NCBI RefSeq assembly: GCF_000019785.1 | Contig: NC_010524.1 | Coordinates: forward strand, 1,364,001-1,428,000 | DNA length: 64,000 nucleotides | Reading direction: 5' to 3' | DNA from: Leptothrix cholodnii SP-6 | GTDB taxonomy: Bacteria; Pseudomonadota; Gammaproteobacteria; Burkholderiales; Burkholderiaceae_C | In this document: positions 56,537-64,000 of the stretch, piece by piece | Layout: each line of letters begins with the position of its first letter | How positions within the stretch are numbered: the stretch's first letter is position 1 | Position numbers and translations under genes: made by a program | Notes under the pieces: model-generated | The model's input: the letters and a program-made list of their open reading frames with translations, nothing else | Database searches by the model: none | What the model was told of the DNA's origin: nothing

Positions 56537-57588
56537 CAGCTGCTCTCTGGCGCGCCCGATGGCGCACGTTCTTCGGCGATCTTGCGATCGATCACGCGCC
56601 GCGCCTGCACGCCGCCCGAGTCGATGTTGAGGGCCAGCAGCTTGCGATCGGGCCAGCGCGTCAGGTTGGCCTGCTGGCGCTCCAGCATCTCCCGGTCCTC
56701 GGCAAAGATGCGGCCCTGGCCGTCGCGGATCTGCGTCGTCAGCGACGGGTCGTGCGGCTTGAAGTGGCGCGCCATGCCCCAGAAATACCAGATCGAGCCG
56801 TCGGTCTCGGGCGTGATGAAGTCGACCACGATGCTCGACGCCTTGACCTCGGCGGGCGCCGCGTGGCCGCCGTGGCCGGCCAGCGCCACGCCGACCTCGA
56901 TCAGCACGTGGCTGGGCGGCGTGAAGTGGCAGATCTGCCAGCGGTCGACCGGCTGGTCGTCGGGCAGGCCGTTCATGCGCAGCGCCATCTTCCAGAACGG
57001 CGGCGCCTCGATGCCGTTCATGAAGCGGCTGGTGATGACCTCGTCGCCGTCGACGCGGGTGCTGCACGGCACCTCGTCGATCTCCTTCTGGCCGATGCTG
57101 GTGGCGTGCACGTAGGTCTCGTGCGTCAGGTCCATCAGGTTGTCGATCATCAGCCGGTAGTCGCAGCCGATGTTGTAGAGCCCGCCGCCGTAGGCCCACT
57201 CGGGGTGGTCGGCCCAGGGCAGGGCGGGCAGCAGCGCGGCGTCGGCGCGGGCCGCGTCACCCGGCCAGACCCACACGAAGCCGTGGCGCTCGATCACCGG
57301 AAAGCTGCGGATCGCCGGGAAGCCGCGCACCCGCTGGCCCGGCATCGCGATGGTCTTGCCGTCGCAGCCCATCTCGAGGCCGTGGTAGCCGCACACCAGC
57401 CTGCCTTCGCAGACGCGGCCGAGCGACAGCGGCGCGCCGCGGTGCGGGCAGAAATCCTCCAGCGCGGCGACCGCACCGCTGCCGTCGCGGTAGAACACCA
57501 GCGGCTCGCCGCAGATCGTGCGGCCGAGCGGCTTGTCGGCGAACTCGTCGGGCGTGCAGGCCACGTACCAGGCGTTGCGGGCAAACAT
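56533..57588 (-). CDS. vanA: vanillate O-demethylase oxygenase subunit VanA
   Basis: A 351-residue Rieske non-haem iron oxygenase that converts vanillate to protocatechuate and formaldehyde. Rieske ligands are Cys47 and His49 (CPHRG) and Cys66 and His69 (CGYHG). The mononuclear iron site is in DNLMDLTHETYVHATSIGQK. MFARNAWYVACTPDEFADKP and the late SSIVVDFITPETDGSIWYFW match known VanA proteins along the full length. Regulation is probably by VanR, because an ATTGGATCCAAT operator lies 23 bases upstream of its ATG. Confidence 0.94.
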   Translation of the reverse strand: MFARNAWYVACTPDEFADKPLGRTICGEPLVFYRDGSGAVAALEDFCPHRGAPLSLGRVCEGRLVCGYHGLEMGCDGKTIAMPGQRVRGFPAIRSFPVIERHGFVWVWPGDAARADAALLPALPWADHPEWAYGGGLYNIGCDYRLMIDNLMDLTHETYVHATSIGQKEIDEVPCSTRVDGDEVITSRFMNGIEAPPFWKMALRMNGLPDDQPVDRWQICHFTPPSHVLIEVGVALAGHGGHAAPAEVKASSIVVDFITPETDGSIWYFWGMARHFKPHDPSLTTQIRDGQGRIFAEDREMLERQQANLTRWPDRKLLALNIDSGGVQARRVIDRKIAEERAPSGAPESSW

Positions 57589-57610
57589 TGCGGGTGTCTC
57601 CGGATGCAAT

Positions 57611-57622
57611 ATTGGATCCAAT
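57611..57622. promoter_or_regulatory. VanR operator 1
   Basis: The perfect palindrome ATTGGATCCAAT lies in the vanA-vanR intergenic region, 23 bases upstream of the vanA start. The same 12-mer is the known operator of Caulobacter VanR. Confidence 0.88.
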
Positions 57623-57661
57623 GATGTCAATCTCGGCTCAACAATCAAGCGGGATTCCCCC

Positions 57662-58402
57662 ATGTCGGAATTGAGAACGGATGTATTGGATCCAATCGAG
57701 CCGCCGGCCGGCCCGGATGCCGCCGATTCGATCAGCGTGCTGACGGCGCTGCGGCAGTTCATCGTCAAGGGCCGCTACGCCGCCGGCGAGCGGCTCACCG
57801 AGGTGGCGGTGGCGCAGGCGCTGGGGGTGTCGCGCACGCCGGTGCGGCTGGCGTTTCGCACGCTGGCGCAGGAGGGGCTGCTGCAGATGGCGGGCAAGCG
57901 CGGCTATCTGGTGCGCGCGTTCTCGGCGGTCGACGTGGCGCATGCGGTCGAGGTGCGCGGCGTGCTCGAAGGCCTGGCTGCGCGCCATCTGGCCGAACAG
58001 GGCATGAGCGCCGAGGTGCGCGCGCGCCTGCTCGACTGCCTGCGCGAAGGCGAGCAGGTGCTGCGTCCCGGCCACCTGAGCGACGACGCCATCGGCGCCT
58101 GGAGCCGGCTCAACGCGGCCTTCCACGGCACCCTCGTGCGGGCGCTGGGCAGCAGCGTGATCGCCGACGCGATCGCCCGCAACGACCACCTGCCGTTCGC
58201 TTCGGCCGACTCGATCGTCATCGACCGCGACGCGCTCGGCCGCGAGCTCGACAAGCTGCGCGTCGCCCAACTGCAGCACCGGCTGGTGTTCGACGCGCTG
58301 GAGCGGCGCGAATCGGCGCGCGTGGAGGCGCTGATGCGCGAGCACGCGCAGGTGGGCCTGCGCTACGGCGGCTTGCTCGGCAGCGCGATCCCGGCAGTTT
58401 GA
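57662..58402 (+). CDS. vanR: GntR/FCD-family regulator, VanR type
   Basis: A 246-residue repressor. The GntR winged helix (about 20-90) contains GRYAAGERLTEVAVAQALGV and VSRTPVRLAFRTLAQEGLL. The FCD ligand domain (about 100-235) has AHAVEVRGVLEGLAARHLAE and a metal-type histidine pattern (NAAFHGTLVRAL). It is divergent from vanA, and the flanking operators imply vanillate-relieved repression of vanAB and itself. The ATG at 57662 places operator 2 inside codons 8-12; a later TTG start is possible but not needed. Confidence 0.9.
   Translation: MSELRTDVLDPIEPPAGPDAADSISVLTALRQFIVKGRYAAGERLTEVAVAQALGVSRTPVRLAFRTLAQEGLLQMAGKRGYLVRAFSAVDVAHAVEVRGVLEGLAARHLAEQGMSAEVRARLLDCLREGEQVLRPGHLSDDAIGAWSRLNAAFHGTLVRALGSSVIADAIARNDHLPFASADSIVIDRDALGRELDKLRVAQLQHRLVFDALERRESARVEALMREHAQVGLRYGGLLGSAIPAV
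57685..57696. promoter_or_regulatory. VanR operator 2
   Basis: A second perfect ATTGGATCCAAT lies 74 bases (about seven helical turns) from operator 1, centre to centre, inside the 5' end of vanR. The phasing would allow a repression loop. Confidence 0.85.
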
Positions 58403-58658
58403 CGCGCAAGACGGGTGCTCGGGCAGGCCCGGCTGCTTGTTGCGGCGACGCATTCGTGCTGTGAATTTTCGTTTCCCGATTCCTGCGGCACTGCTAATCT
58501 GCACCGAACCGTTCATCGGCCGACTCGCTTGTCTTGCATGCCGTGGCGTCGATGCGGGGCCAAGGCAAGCAGTCGGTCCGATCCCGAACAAGAAGAAAAA
58601 CGAGTGCCGCGCTTGTTGCGCAGCGCCTGCGAAGTTCCTCGACCTGCCGGAGTTGACC

Positions 58659-59009
58659 GTGAATCATCGAATCCACACCCCGAACCTTGCCGGCCTCGTC
58701 ACGGCCGGTCTGTGTGCCCTGCTGCTGTCAGGCGCCGCACACGCCGCCGACGACGCCGCGGCCGCCGCCCTGGCCAAGAAGAGCGATTGCCTGAAGTGCC
58801 ACTCGGTCGACAAGAAGAAGGACGGTCCGTCCTTCAAGGAAGTGGCCGGCAAGTACAAGGGCAAGGCCGATGCCGAAGCCAAGCTCCACACCCACCTGAC
58901 CACCAATCCCAAGATCAAGATCGACGGCGTGGAAGAAGAACACGTGGCCTTGAAGACCAAGAACGAGGCCGAGATCCGCAACGTGGTGCAGTGGATCCTG
59001 TCGCGCTGA
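58659..59009 (+). CDS. small monohaem cytochrome c without methionine ligand
   Basis: A 116-residue periplasmic protein with a signal peptide (about 1-30, ending AHAA) and a class I-like domain with CLKCH at about 44-48. Apart from the start codon it contains no methionine, so the usual Met axial ligand is missing; histidines in LHTHL and EEEHVAL could replace it. The GTG at 58659 is preceded by CGGAG. A tetraheme NapC-type gene follows after 34 bases, a likely electron donor or acceptor. The 256 bases before it hold no gene that I can support. Confidence 0.87.
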   Translation: MNHRIHTPNLAGLVTAGLCALLLSGAAHAADDAAAAALAKKSDCLKCHSVDKKKDGPSFKEVAGKYKGKADAEAKLHTHLTTNPKIKIDGVEEEHVALKTKNEAEIRNVVQWILSR

Positions 59010-59043
59010 CGCGCGCGTCGACAACTTCTTTCGAAAGCCTCGC

Positions 59044-59652
59044 ATGGCCGACAGCCCGGGCGCATTGCGCCGCCTCTGGAATGCGCTGCGGCGCCCCAGC
59101 GCCACCTTCTCGGTGCTCACGCTCCTGTTGACCGGGTTCGCCTCGGGCATCGTCTTCTGGGGCGGCTTGAACACCGGCATGGAGGCCACCAACACGATGG
59201 CGTTCTGCATCTCGTGCCACGAGATGCAGAGCACGGTCTACGTCGAGTACAAGGAAACGATCCACTATTCGAATCGCAGCGGCGTGCGTGCCGTGTGCGC
59301 CGACTGCCACGTGCCCAAGGACTGGGTGCACAAGGTGGCCCGCAAGATCCAGGCGTCCGGCGAGGTCTACGGCAAGATCGTCGGCAGCATCGACACGCCC
59401 GAGAAGTTCGAGGCCAAGCGTGCCGAAATGGCGTCCCATGTCTGGAAGCGCATGAAGGAGACCGATTCTCTGGAATGCCGCAATTGCCACACCGCCACGG
59501 CCATGAGCCCGGACAAGCAGACCGACAAGGCCAAGGCCCGTCACGCCAAGGGCTTTGCCGAAGGCAAGACCTGCATCGACTGCCATTACGGCATTGCGCA
59601 CAACGAGCCCGAAGGCCCGGGTCCGCAGGAACTGTTCGGCGCCAAGCAGTAG
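59044..59652 (+). CDS. NapC/NirT-type tetraheme cytochrome c (second paralogue)
   Basis: A 202-residue membrane-anchored quinol dehydrogenase. One N-terminal helix (about 22-42), then four haem sites CISCH, CADCH, CRNCH and CIDCH. MAFCISCHEM and HYSNRSGVRAVCADCH resemble NapC, but the protein is shorter than the nap-operon NapC and only partly identical by eye. It is encoded with the Met-free monohaem cytochrome on the plus strand, so it may feed a different acceptor. The stop lies 10 bases from the stop of convergent napC. Confidence 0.92.
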   Translation: MADSPGALRRLWNALRRPSATFSVLTLLLTGFASGIVFWGGLNTGMEATNTMAFCISCHEMQSTVYVEYKETIHYSNRSGVRAVCADCHVPKDWVHKVARKIQASGEVYGKIVGSIDTPEKFEAKRAEMASHVWKRMKETDSLECRNCHTATAMSPDKQTDKAKARHAKGFAEGKTCIDCHYGIAHNEPEGPGPQELFGAKQ

Positions 59653-59662
59653 GACGGGCCCG

Positions 59663-60364
59663 TCAGGGCCTGGATGCTGCCGACGCGGCCGAGGCCGCTG
59701 CCACGGCGGCTTCGTTGGGGTTGATCACCCCTGGCGTGCTCGGGTCGGCCGGCGCTTCCTTGGGGGCACCGATGTGCTGCTCGACCTCGGGCAGCGTGTG
59801 CGCGATGCCCTTGTGGCAGTCGATGCAGGTCTGGCCCGCGGTGAACGCCACCTGGTGACGGGTGGCCGCGCGGCTGTTCTGCTCGGCGTAGTCCATGTAG
59901 GTGAAGTTGTGGCAGTTGCGGCACTCGCGGCTGTCGGTGCGCTTCATCCGGTCCCATTCATGCTGGGCCAGCACGGCACGCTTGGCGTTGAACTTCTCGG
60001 GCGTGTCGATGCTGCCCAGGATCTTGTGCAGCACCTCGTTGCTCGCCTGGATCTTGCGGTAGATCTTCGGGCCCCATTCCTTGGGCACGTGGCAATCCGG
60101 GCAGGTGGCGCGCACGCCGGTGCGGTTCTGGTAGTGGATGGTGTTGCGGTATTCGACGAACACGTTCTCCTTCATCTCGTGGCACGAGATGCAGAACTCC
60201 TCGCGGTTGGTGTATTCCATCGCGGTGTTGAAGCCGCCCCAGAACACGATGCCCGCGCCGAAGGCGCCGATCAGCATCAGCGTGCCCGGCAGCCAGAGCC
60301 ATTTCCACAGCCGTGCGACGAGTCCGCCCTGCGCAGTCGATGAAGTCTTGTTGTTGTCAGCCAT
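59663..60364 (-). CDS. napC: quinol dehydrogenase NapC
   Basis: A 233-residue tetraheme cytochrome that oxidises menaquinol or ubiquinol and reduces NapAB. The membrane anchor is about residues 20-45. Haem sites are CISCH, CPDCH, CRNCH and CIDCH, with EEFCISCHEMKENVFVEYRN typical of NapC. A Pro/Ala-rich C-terminal tail extends beyond the usual end. It is the last gene of the nap operon; its ATG has GGAGATC upstream and lies 21 bases after napB. Confidence 0.95.
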   Translation of the reverse strand: MADNNKTSSTAQGGLVARLWKWLWLPGTLMLIGAFGAGIVFWGGFNTAMEYTNREEFCISCHEMKENVFVEYRNTIHYQNRTGVRATCPDCHVPKEWGPKIYRKIQASNEVLHKILGSIDTPEKFNAKRAVLAQHEWDRMKRTDSRECRNCHNFTYMDYAEQNSRAATRHQVAFTAGQTCIDCHKGIAHTLPEVEQHIGAPKEAPADPSTPGVINPNEAAVAAASAASAASRP

Positions 60365-60385
60365 CGTGATCTCCTGGTCGCCGGG

Positions 60386-60871
60386 TCACTGCAGCCCACG
60401 GGCGCGCTGGAAGGTGTTGTCGATCAGCGGCCGGGCGTCGGTCTGCGGCACGTGGCACTGGGTGCAGAAGTAGCGGCGCGGGCTGATGTTGTCGAGTTCC
60501 TGTCCCTCGCGGGTGCGGAAGTGCGTGACGCTGACCTTGGTCGCACCGCTGACCTTGGTCTTCTGCCAGGCGTGGCAGTCCATGCACTTGTTGTAGTTCT
60601 TGGTGATCTGGTAGCCCGCCGTGGTGTGCGGGATCAGCGGCGGCTGCTGCACGAAATCGCGGTCGGCCGGGCCGTGGTCACGCTCCTGGCGCGCACCCTC
60701 GGGCGGGTTGTCCTGGTTGAGCGGCGTGCCGCCGCGCAGGCCCTGCAGCTTGACGGGGGCCGATGCGGGCGCGTCGGCTGCGCTGGCCAGGTCGGCACCC
60801 ATCCACACCAGTCCGGCGGCCAGAACGAGCTTGGCCAGTTGTCGCGCCATTTGTGGCATCACGGTGTTCAT
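60386..60871 (-). CDS. napB: periplasmic nitrate reductase cytochrome subunit NapB
   Basis: A 161-residue dihaem cytochrome with a signal peptide (about 1-31). LRGGTPLNQDNPPEGAR and PPLIPHTTAGYQITKNYNKC precede the first haem CMDCH; the second is CTQCH in RRYFCTQCHVPQTDARPLI. It transfers electrons from NapC to NapA. The ATG shares one base with the napH stop, so translation is coupled. Confidence 0.96.
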   Translation of the reverse strand: MNTVMPQMARQLAKLVLAAGLVWMGADLASAADAPASAPVKLQGLRGGTPLNQDNPPEGARQERDHGPADRDFVQQPPLIPHTTAGYQITKNYNKCMDCHAWQKTKVSGATKVSVTHFRTREGQELDNISPRRYFCTQCHVPQTDARPLIDNTFQRARGLQ

Positions 60872-61716
60872 CAGTCTCTCCGGGTATCTCGTCGGTGGGT
60901 GAAGGTAAAGACATCGGGGCCGCAGACATCGATGCAGCGGCCACAGTTGGTACAGGCCGGGTCGGCGATCACCGGGAGTGCGCCGCCCTTGCCCTTGAGG
61001 GCGATCGGGATCACCTGCGGCTCGGGGCAGACCGCATAGCAGTCGGCGCAGTCGTTGCACCGGCTGCTGTGGCGCGCGCTCACGCGCACCACGCTCTTGT
61101 GGCCGATCAGCGCGTAGGCGGCGCCGACCGGGCAGAGGCTGCCGCACCAGCCGCGCGGCGCCACCAGCAGGTCGAACAGGAACACCGCCGCGGTGATGCC
61201 CCAGGCCACGCTGCCGCCGAAGATCAGCGCGCGCTGCGTCATCGAGACCGGGTTGACCGTCTCCCACACCGCCATGCCGCTCGCCGCGCTGGCCAGCAGC
61301 ACGGCGCCCAGCAGCCAGTGGCGCAGGTTGTTGCGCGGCGCGCGGCCGCTGCCGATGTTCAGGCGCCGGCGCAGCCACGCGGCGCTGTCGGTGACGATGT
61401 TGACCGGGCAGACCCACGAGCAGAACACCCGCCCGCCGACCAGCGCATAGAACGCGATCACGATCGCCGCGCCGATCAGCGCGCTGAGCTCGGGCAGGTG
61501 GCGCGTAGCCAGCACCTGCGCCAGCACGAAGGGGTCGGTGAGCGGCAGCACGTCGAGCGTCAGGCTCGACGCCAGGTTGCCCTTGACGATCCACACGCCC
61601 GCCATCGGACCGAGCAGGAACAGCGTGAAGATGCCCAGCTGGCTGGCGCGGCGCAGCAGGAGGAAACGGTGCGCCAGCCACCAGCCCTTCATGCGCACGG
61701 CTTCGCCGGCGCTCAT
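60871..61716 (-). CDS. napH: quinol dehydrogenase membrane component NapH
   Basis: A 281-residue polytopic iron-sulfur protein with about four to five helices. Cytoplasmic-side motifs CSWVCPVN and CGSLCPVG are followed by two [4Fe-4S] sites, [12 protein letters not shown] and [12 protein letters not shown]. With NapG it forms an alternative quinol-oxidising route to NapA. It overlaps napG by four bases (ATGA). Confidence 0.95.
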   Translation of the reverse strand: MSAGEAVRMKGWWLAHRFLLLRRASQLGIFTLFLLGPMAGVWIVKGNLASSLTLDVLPLTDPFVLAQVLATRHLPELSALIGAAIVIAFYALVGGRVFCSWVCPVNIVTDSAAWLRRRLNIGSGRAPRNNLRHWLLGAVLLASAASGMAVWETVNPVSMTQRALIFGGSVAWGITAAVFLFDLLVAPRGWCGSLCPVGAAYALIGHKSVVRVSARHSSRCNDCADCYAVCPEPQVIPIALKGKGGALPVIADPACTNCGRCIDVCGPDVFTFTHRRDTRRD

Positions 61717-62432
61717 CGCCGCACCTCGGGCGTGTTGAAGTGCGGCACGTCGGTCTGGTTCTGCGACTCCCAGCCCTTGCGGTAGTGGTGGCCGAGTTCA
61801 CCGCGCGCGATCGCCACCGGCAGCACCTTGATCGCGGCCTGTTCGAGCACGCAGCTCTTCTCGCACTTGCCGCAGCCGGTGCAGGCCTCGGCGTGCACGG
61901 TGGGCAGCAGCATCGCGTGGCGGTCGCTGCGCGGGTTGTGGATGTTCTCGAGCGTGATCGCCTGGTCGATCACCGGGCAGACGCGGTAGCAGACGTCGCA
62001 GCGCAGGCCCAGGAAGTTCAGGCAGTTCTCCTGGTCGATCAGCACCGCCACGCCCATCTTCGCCTTCGTGATCTCGGTCAGCGCGGGGTCGAGCGCGCCG
62101 GTCGGGCAGGCCTTGACGCACGGGATGTCCTCGCACATCTCGCAGGGGATCTCGCGCGCCACGAAGTAGGGCGTGCCGATCGCCACGTCGCGCGCCAGGC
62201 CGTCGCCCCAGGCGCTGAGCTTGAGGTTGGCCGGCGGGCAGTCGCGCACGCACAGGCCGCAGCGGATGCAGGCGCCCAGGAACTGCGGCTCGTCGATCGC
62301 GCCGGGCGGGCGCAGCGCCTGCGCCGGGCGCGCCAGCGCAGGCCGTCCGGCCAGCGCCGCACCGCCCGCGATCAAGGCGGCGGTGGTGGCACTGGCGGCG
62401 CCTTGCAGCACCTCGCGACGGCTCAGTTTCAC
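61713..62432 (-). CDS. napG: ferredoxin-type protein NapG
   Basis: A 239-residue periplasmic ferredoxin-like protein with a Tat signal (SRREVLQG at about 4-11). Four cysteine clusters are visible: [43 protein letters not shown] and [11 protein letters not shown]. It works with NapH. It begins 20 bases after the napA stop. Confidence 0.95.
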   Translation of the reverse strand: MKLSRREVLQGAASATTAALIAGGAALAGRPALARPAQALRPPGAIDEPQFLGACIRCGLCVRDCPPANLKLSAWGDGLARDVAIGTPYFVAREIPCEMCEDIPCVKACPTGALDPALTEITKAKMGVAVLIDQENCLNFLGLRCDVCYRVCPVIDQAITLENIHNPRSDRHAMLLPTVHAEACTGCGKCEKSCVLEQAAIKVLPVAIARGELGHHYRKGWESQNQTDVPHFNTPEVRR

Positions 62433-62451
62433 GATCGGTCTTTCAGCGGGT

Positions 62452-64000
62452 TCAGGCGCGCACGACCTTCACGGCGCATTTCTTGAAGTCGGTCTCTTTC
62501 GAGATCGGGCAGGTGGCGTCGAGCGTGAGCTTGTTGATCAGCTTGCCTTCGTCGAAGAAGGGCACGAACACCAGCCCGCGCGGCACCTTGTTGCGGCCCT
62601 TGGTCTCGACCGCCAGCAAGATCTCGCCGCGGCGCGATGCGATCTTGACCTTCATGCCGCGCTGCAGGCCCCGTGCCTTGGCGTCGTCGGGGTGCATGAA
62701 CAGCTGCGCTTCGGGCACGGCGCGGTGCAGTTCGGGCACGCGCCGCGTCATCGTGCCGGTGTGCCAGTGCTCGAGCACGCGGCCGGTGCACAGCCAGAGG
62801 TCGTATTCCTTGTCCGGCGACTCGGCCGCCGGCTGGTAGGGCAGGGCGAAGATGTTCGCGCGGCCGTCCTTGTGGCCGTAGAACTTGACGCCCTCGCCCT
62901 TCTTCACGTACGGGTCGTAGCCCTCGCGGAAGCGCCACAGCGTCTCCTTGCCGTCCACCACCGGCCAGCGCAGGCCGCGCACCTCGTGATAGACGTCGAA
63001 CGGTGCCAGGTCATGACCGTGGCCGCGGCCGAACTCGGCGTACTCCTCGAACAGGCCCTTCTGCACGTAGAAGCCGTAGGCCTTGGACTCGTCGTTGGTG
63101 TAGTCCTTGATGTACTTGGCGTTGACCTTGGTCAGGTCGGCCAGCGGGTACTTGTCGACCTTGCCGTTCCTGAACAGCACGTCGAACAGCGTCTTGCCCT
63201 TGACCGCGGGCTTCTTGGCGATCAGCTCGGCCGTCCAGACGTCCTCGATCTTGAAGCGCTTGCTGAACTCCATCATCTGCCACAGGTCGGAGCGGGCCTC
63301 GCCCGGCGCGCTGACCTGCTGGCGCCACACCTGGGTGCGGCGCTCGGCGTTGCCGAAGGCGCCTTCCTTCTCGACCCACATCGCTGCCGGCAGCACCAGG
63401 TCGGCGGCCATCGCGGAGGCGGTCGGGTAGGGGTCGCTGACGACGATGAAGGTCTTCGGGTTGCGCCAGCCCGGCAGGATCTCGCCGTTGATGTTCGGCC
63501 CGGCCTGCATGTTGTTGTTGGTCGTGACCCAGTAGCACTTGAGCTTGCCGTCCTTCAGCGCGCGGCTCTGTGCCACCGCGTGCAGGCCGATCTTGTCGGG
63601 GATCGTGCCCTCGGGCAGGCCCCAGATCTCCTCGGCGTGATGGCGGTGCTCGGGGTTGGTCACCACCATGTCGGCCGGCAGGCGGTGCGCGAAGGTGCCG
63701 ACCTCGCGTGCGGTGCCGCAGGCGCTGGGCTGGCCGGTCAGCGAGAACGGGCCGTTGCCCGGCTGGCTGATCTTGCCGGTCAGCAGGTGGATGTTGTAGA
63801 CCATGTTGTTGGCCCAGGTGCCACGCGTGTGCTGGTTGAAGCCCATCGTCCAGTACGACACCACCTTGACCTTCGGGTCGGCGTACAGCTCGGCCAGCGC
63901 CTTGAGCTGCTCGACCGTCACGCCGGAGATCTCGCTGACCTTCTCGGCGGTGTATTCGGAGACGAACTTGGCGTACTCGTCGAACGAGATCGGCGTGCTG
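62452..64000 (-). CDS. napA: periplasmic nitrate reductase catalytic subunit NapA (5' part outside window)
   Basis: The C-terminal ~515 residues of the molybdenum enzyme that reduces nitrate to nitrite in the periplasm. The frame stays open to the window edge; the GTG at 63921 is internal, not a start. Typical segments are [60 protein letters not shown] and the C-terminal [20 protein letters not shown]. The N-terminal 4Fe-4S and Tat regions lie beyond position 64000. It heads the order napA-G-H-B-C. Confidence 0.96.
   Translation of the reverse strand, partial: STPISFDEYAKFVSEYTAEKVSEISGVTVEQLKALAELYADPKVKVVSYWTMGFNQHTRGTWANNMVYNIHLLTGKISQPGNGPFSLTGQPSACGTAREVGTFAHRLPADMVVTNPEHRHHAEEIWGLPEGTIPDKIGLHAVAQSRALKDGKLKCYWVTTNNNMQAGPNINGEILPGWRNPKTFIVVSDPYPTASAMAADLVLPAAMWVEKEGAFGNAERRTQVWRQQVSAPGEARSDLWQMMEFSKRFKIEDVWTAELIAKKPAVKGKTLFDVLFRNGKVDKYPLADLTKVNAKYIKDYTNDESKAYGFYVQKGLFEEYAEFGRGHGHDLAPFDVYHEVRGLRWPVVDGKETLWRFREGYDPYVKKGEGVKFYGHKDGRANIFALPYQPAAESPDKEYDLWLCTGRVLEHWHTGTMTRRVPELHRAVPEAQLFMHPDDAKARGLQRGMKVKIASRRGEILLAVETKGRNKVPRGLVFVPFFDEGKLINKLTLDATCPISKETDFKKCAVKVVRA

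Overview
The window is very GC-rich, densely packed DNA with the gene content and codon use of a betaproteobacterium of the order Burkholderiales (Leptothrix/Rubrivivax/Sphaerotilus-like; genus not provable from the sequence alone). Supporting signs are a periplasmic nitrate reductase (Nap) locus, a Bug-type solute receptor, PurU, several c-type cytochromes, a DUF1841 protein, the PA2778/PA2779 pair, and G or C in most third codon positions. There is no rRNA, CRISPR array, intact insertion sequence or integrase. One tRNA gene, tRNA-Arg(CCG), is present.

Layout. 1-8.5 kb (mainly minus): an AttH-lipocalin/ABC exporter locus with an inserted di-iron metallo-beta-lactamase-fold protein, then miaA and a Bcr/CflA drug exporter. 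8.6-14.4 kb: PA2779/PA2778, DUF1841, and a run of RutE-like reductase, TauE/SafE permease, a crotonase and malonyl-CoA synthase. 14.5-23.6 kb: signalling and homeostasis (Aer-type chemoreceptor, PAS-GGDEF-EAL protein, K+/H+ antiporter with its KefG-like partner, orphan ParA, LuxR-type regulator with hybrid histidine kinase). 23.6-28.6 kb: housekeeping (ilvE, zinc finger, purU, NTF2-like, YheT-like hydrolase, cytochrome c5).

28.7-39 kb is the accessory region. It begins at tRNA-Arg and holds a strange Cys/His heptad-repeat reading frame, an FN3-like gene whose ribosome site lies in a perfect hairpin, and a complete type I restriction-modification operon (hsdR-hsdM-hsdS). That operon runs on into a 47-codon gene, an unrecognised 404-aa gene and an abortive-infection (Abi_C) gene. 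A broken AAA-ATPase/PDDEXK gene follows. The specificity-domain DNA is visibly AT-richer than its surroundings.

39-49 kb: Bug receptor, LysR regulator/methyltransferase pair, c-type cytochromes with a His-rich small protein, ArsP-like permease plus mini-thioredoxin, LrgA/LrgB, and a FliA-family sigma factor. 49.3-52.4 kb: a three-gene cluster of a subtilisin-like protease with a C-terminal sorting-type tail, an exosortase with its Cys-Arg-His triad, and a secreted orphan propeptide-like protein. This is the best candidate for an undescribed system in the window.

52.5-58.4 kb: vanillate catabolism (vanA, vanB) with a TRAP transporter and a divergent VanR-type regulator flanked by two ATTGGATCCAAT operators. 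58.6-64 kb: a monohaem cytochrome c with a NapC paralogue, convergent with the nap operon, whose order on the minus strand is napA (cut by the window edge)-napG-napH-napB-napC.
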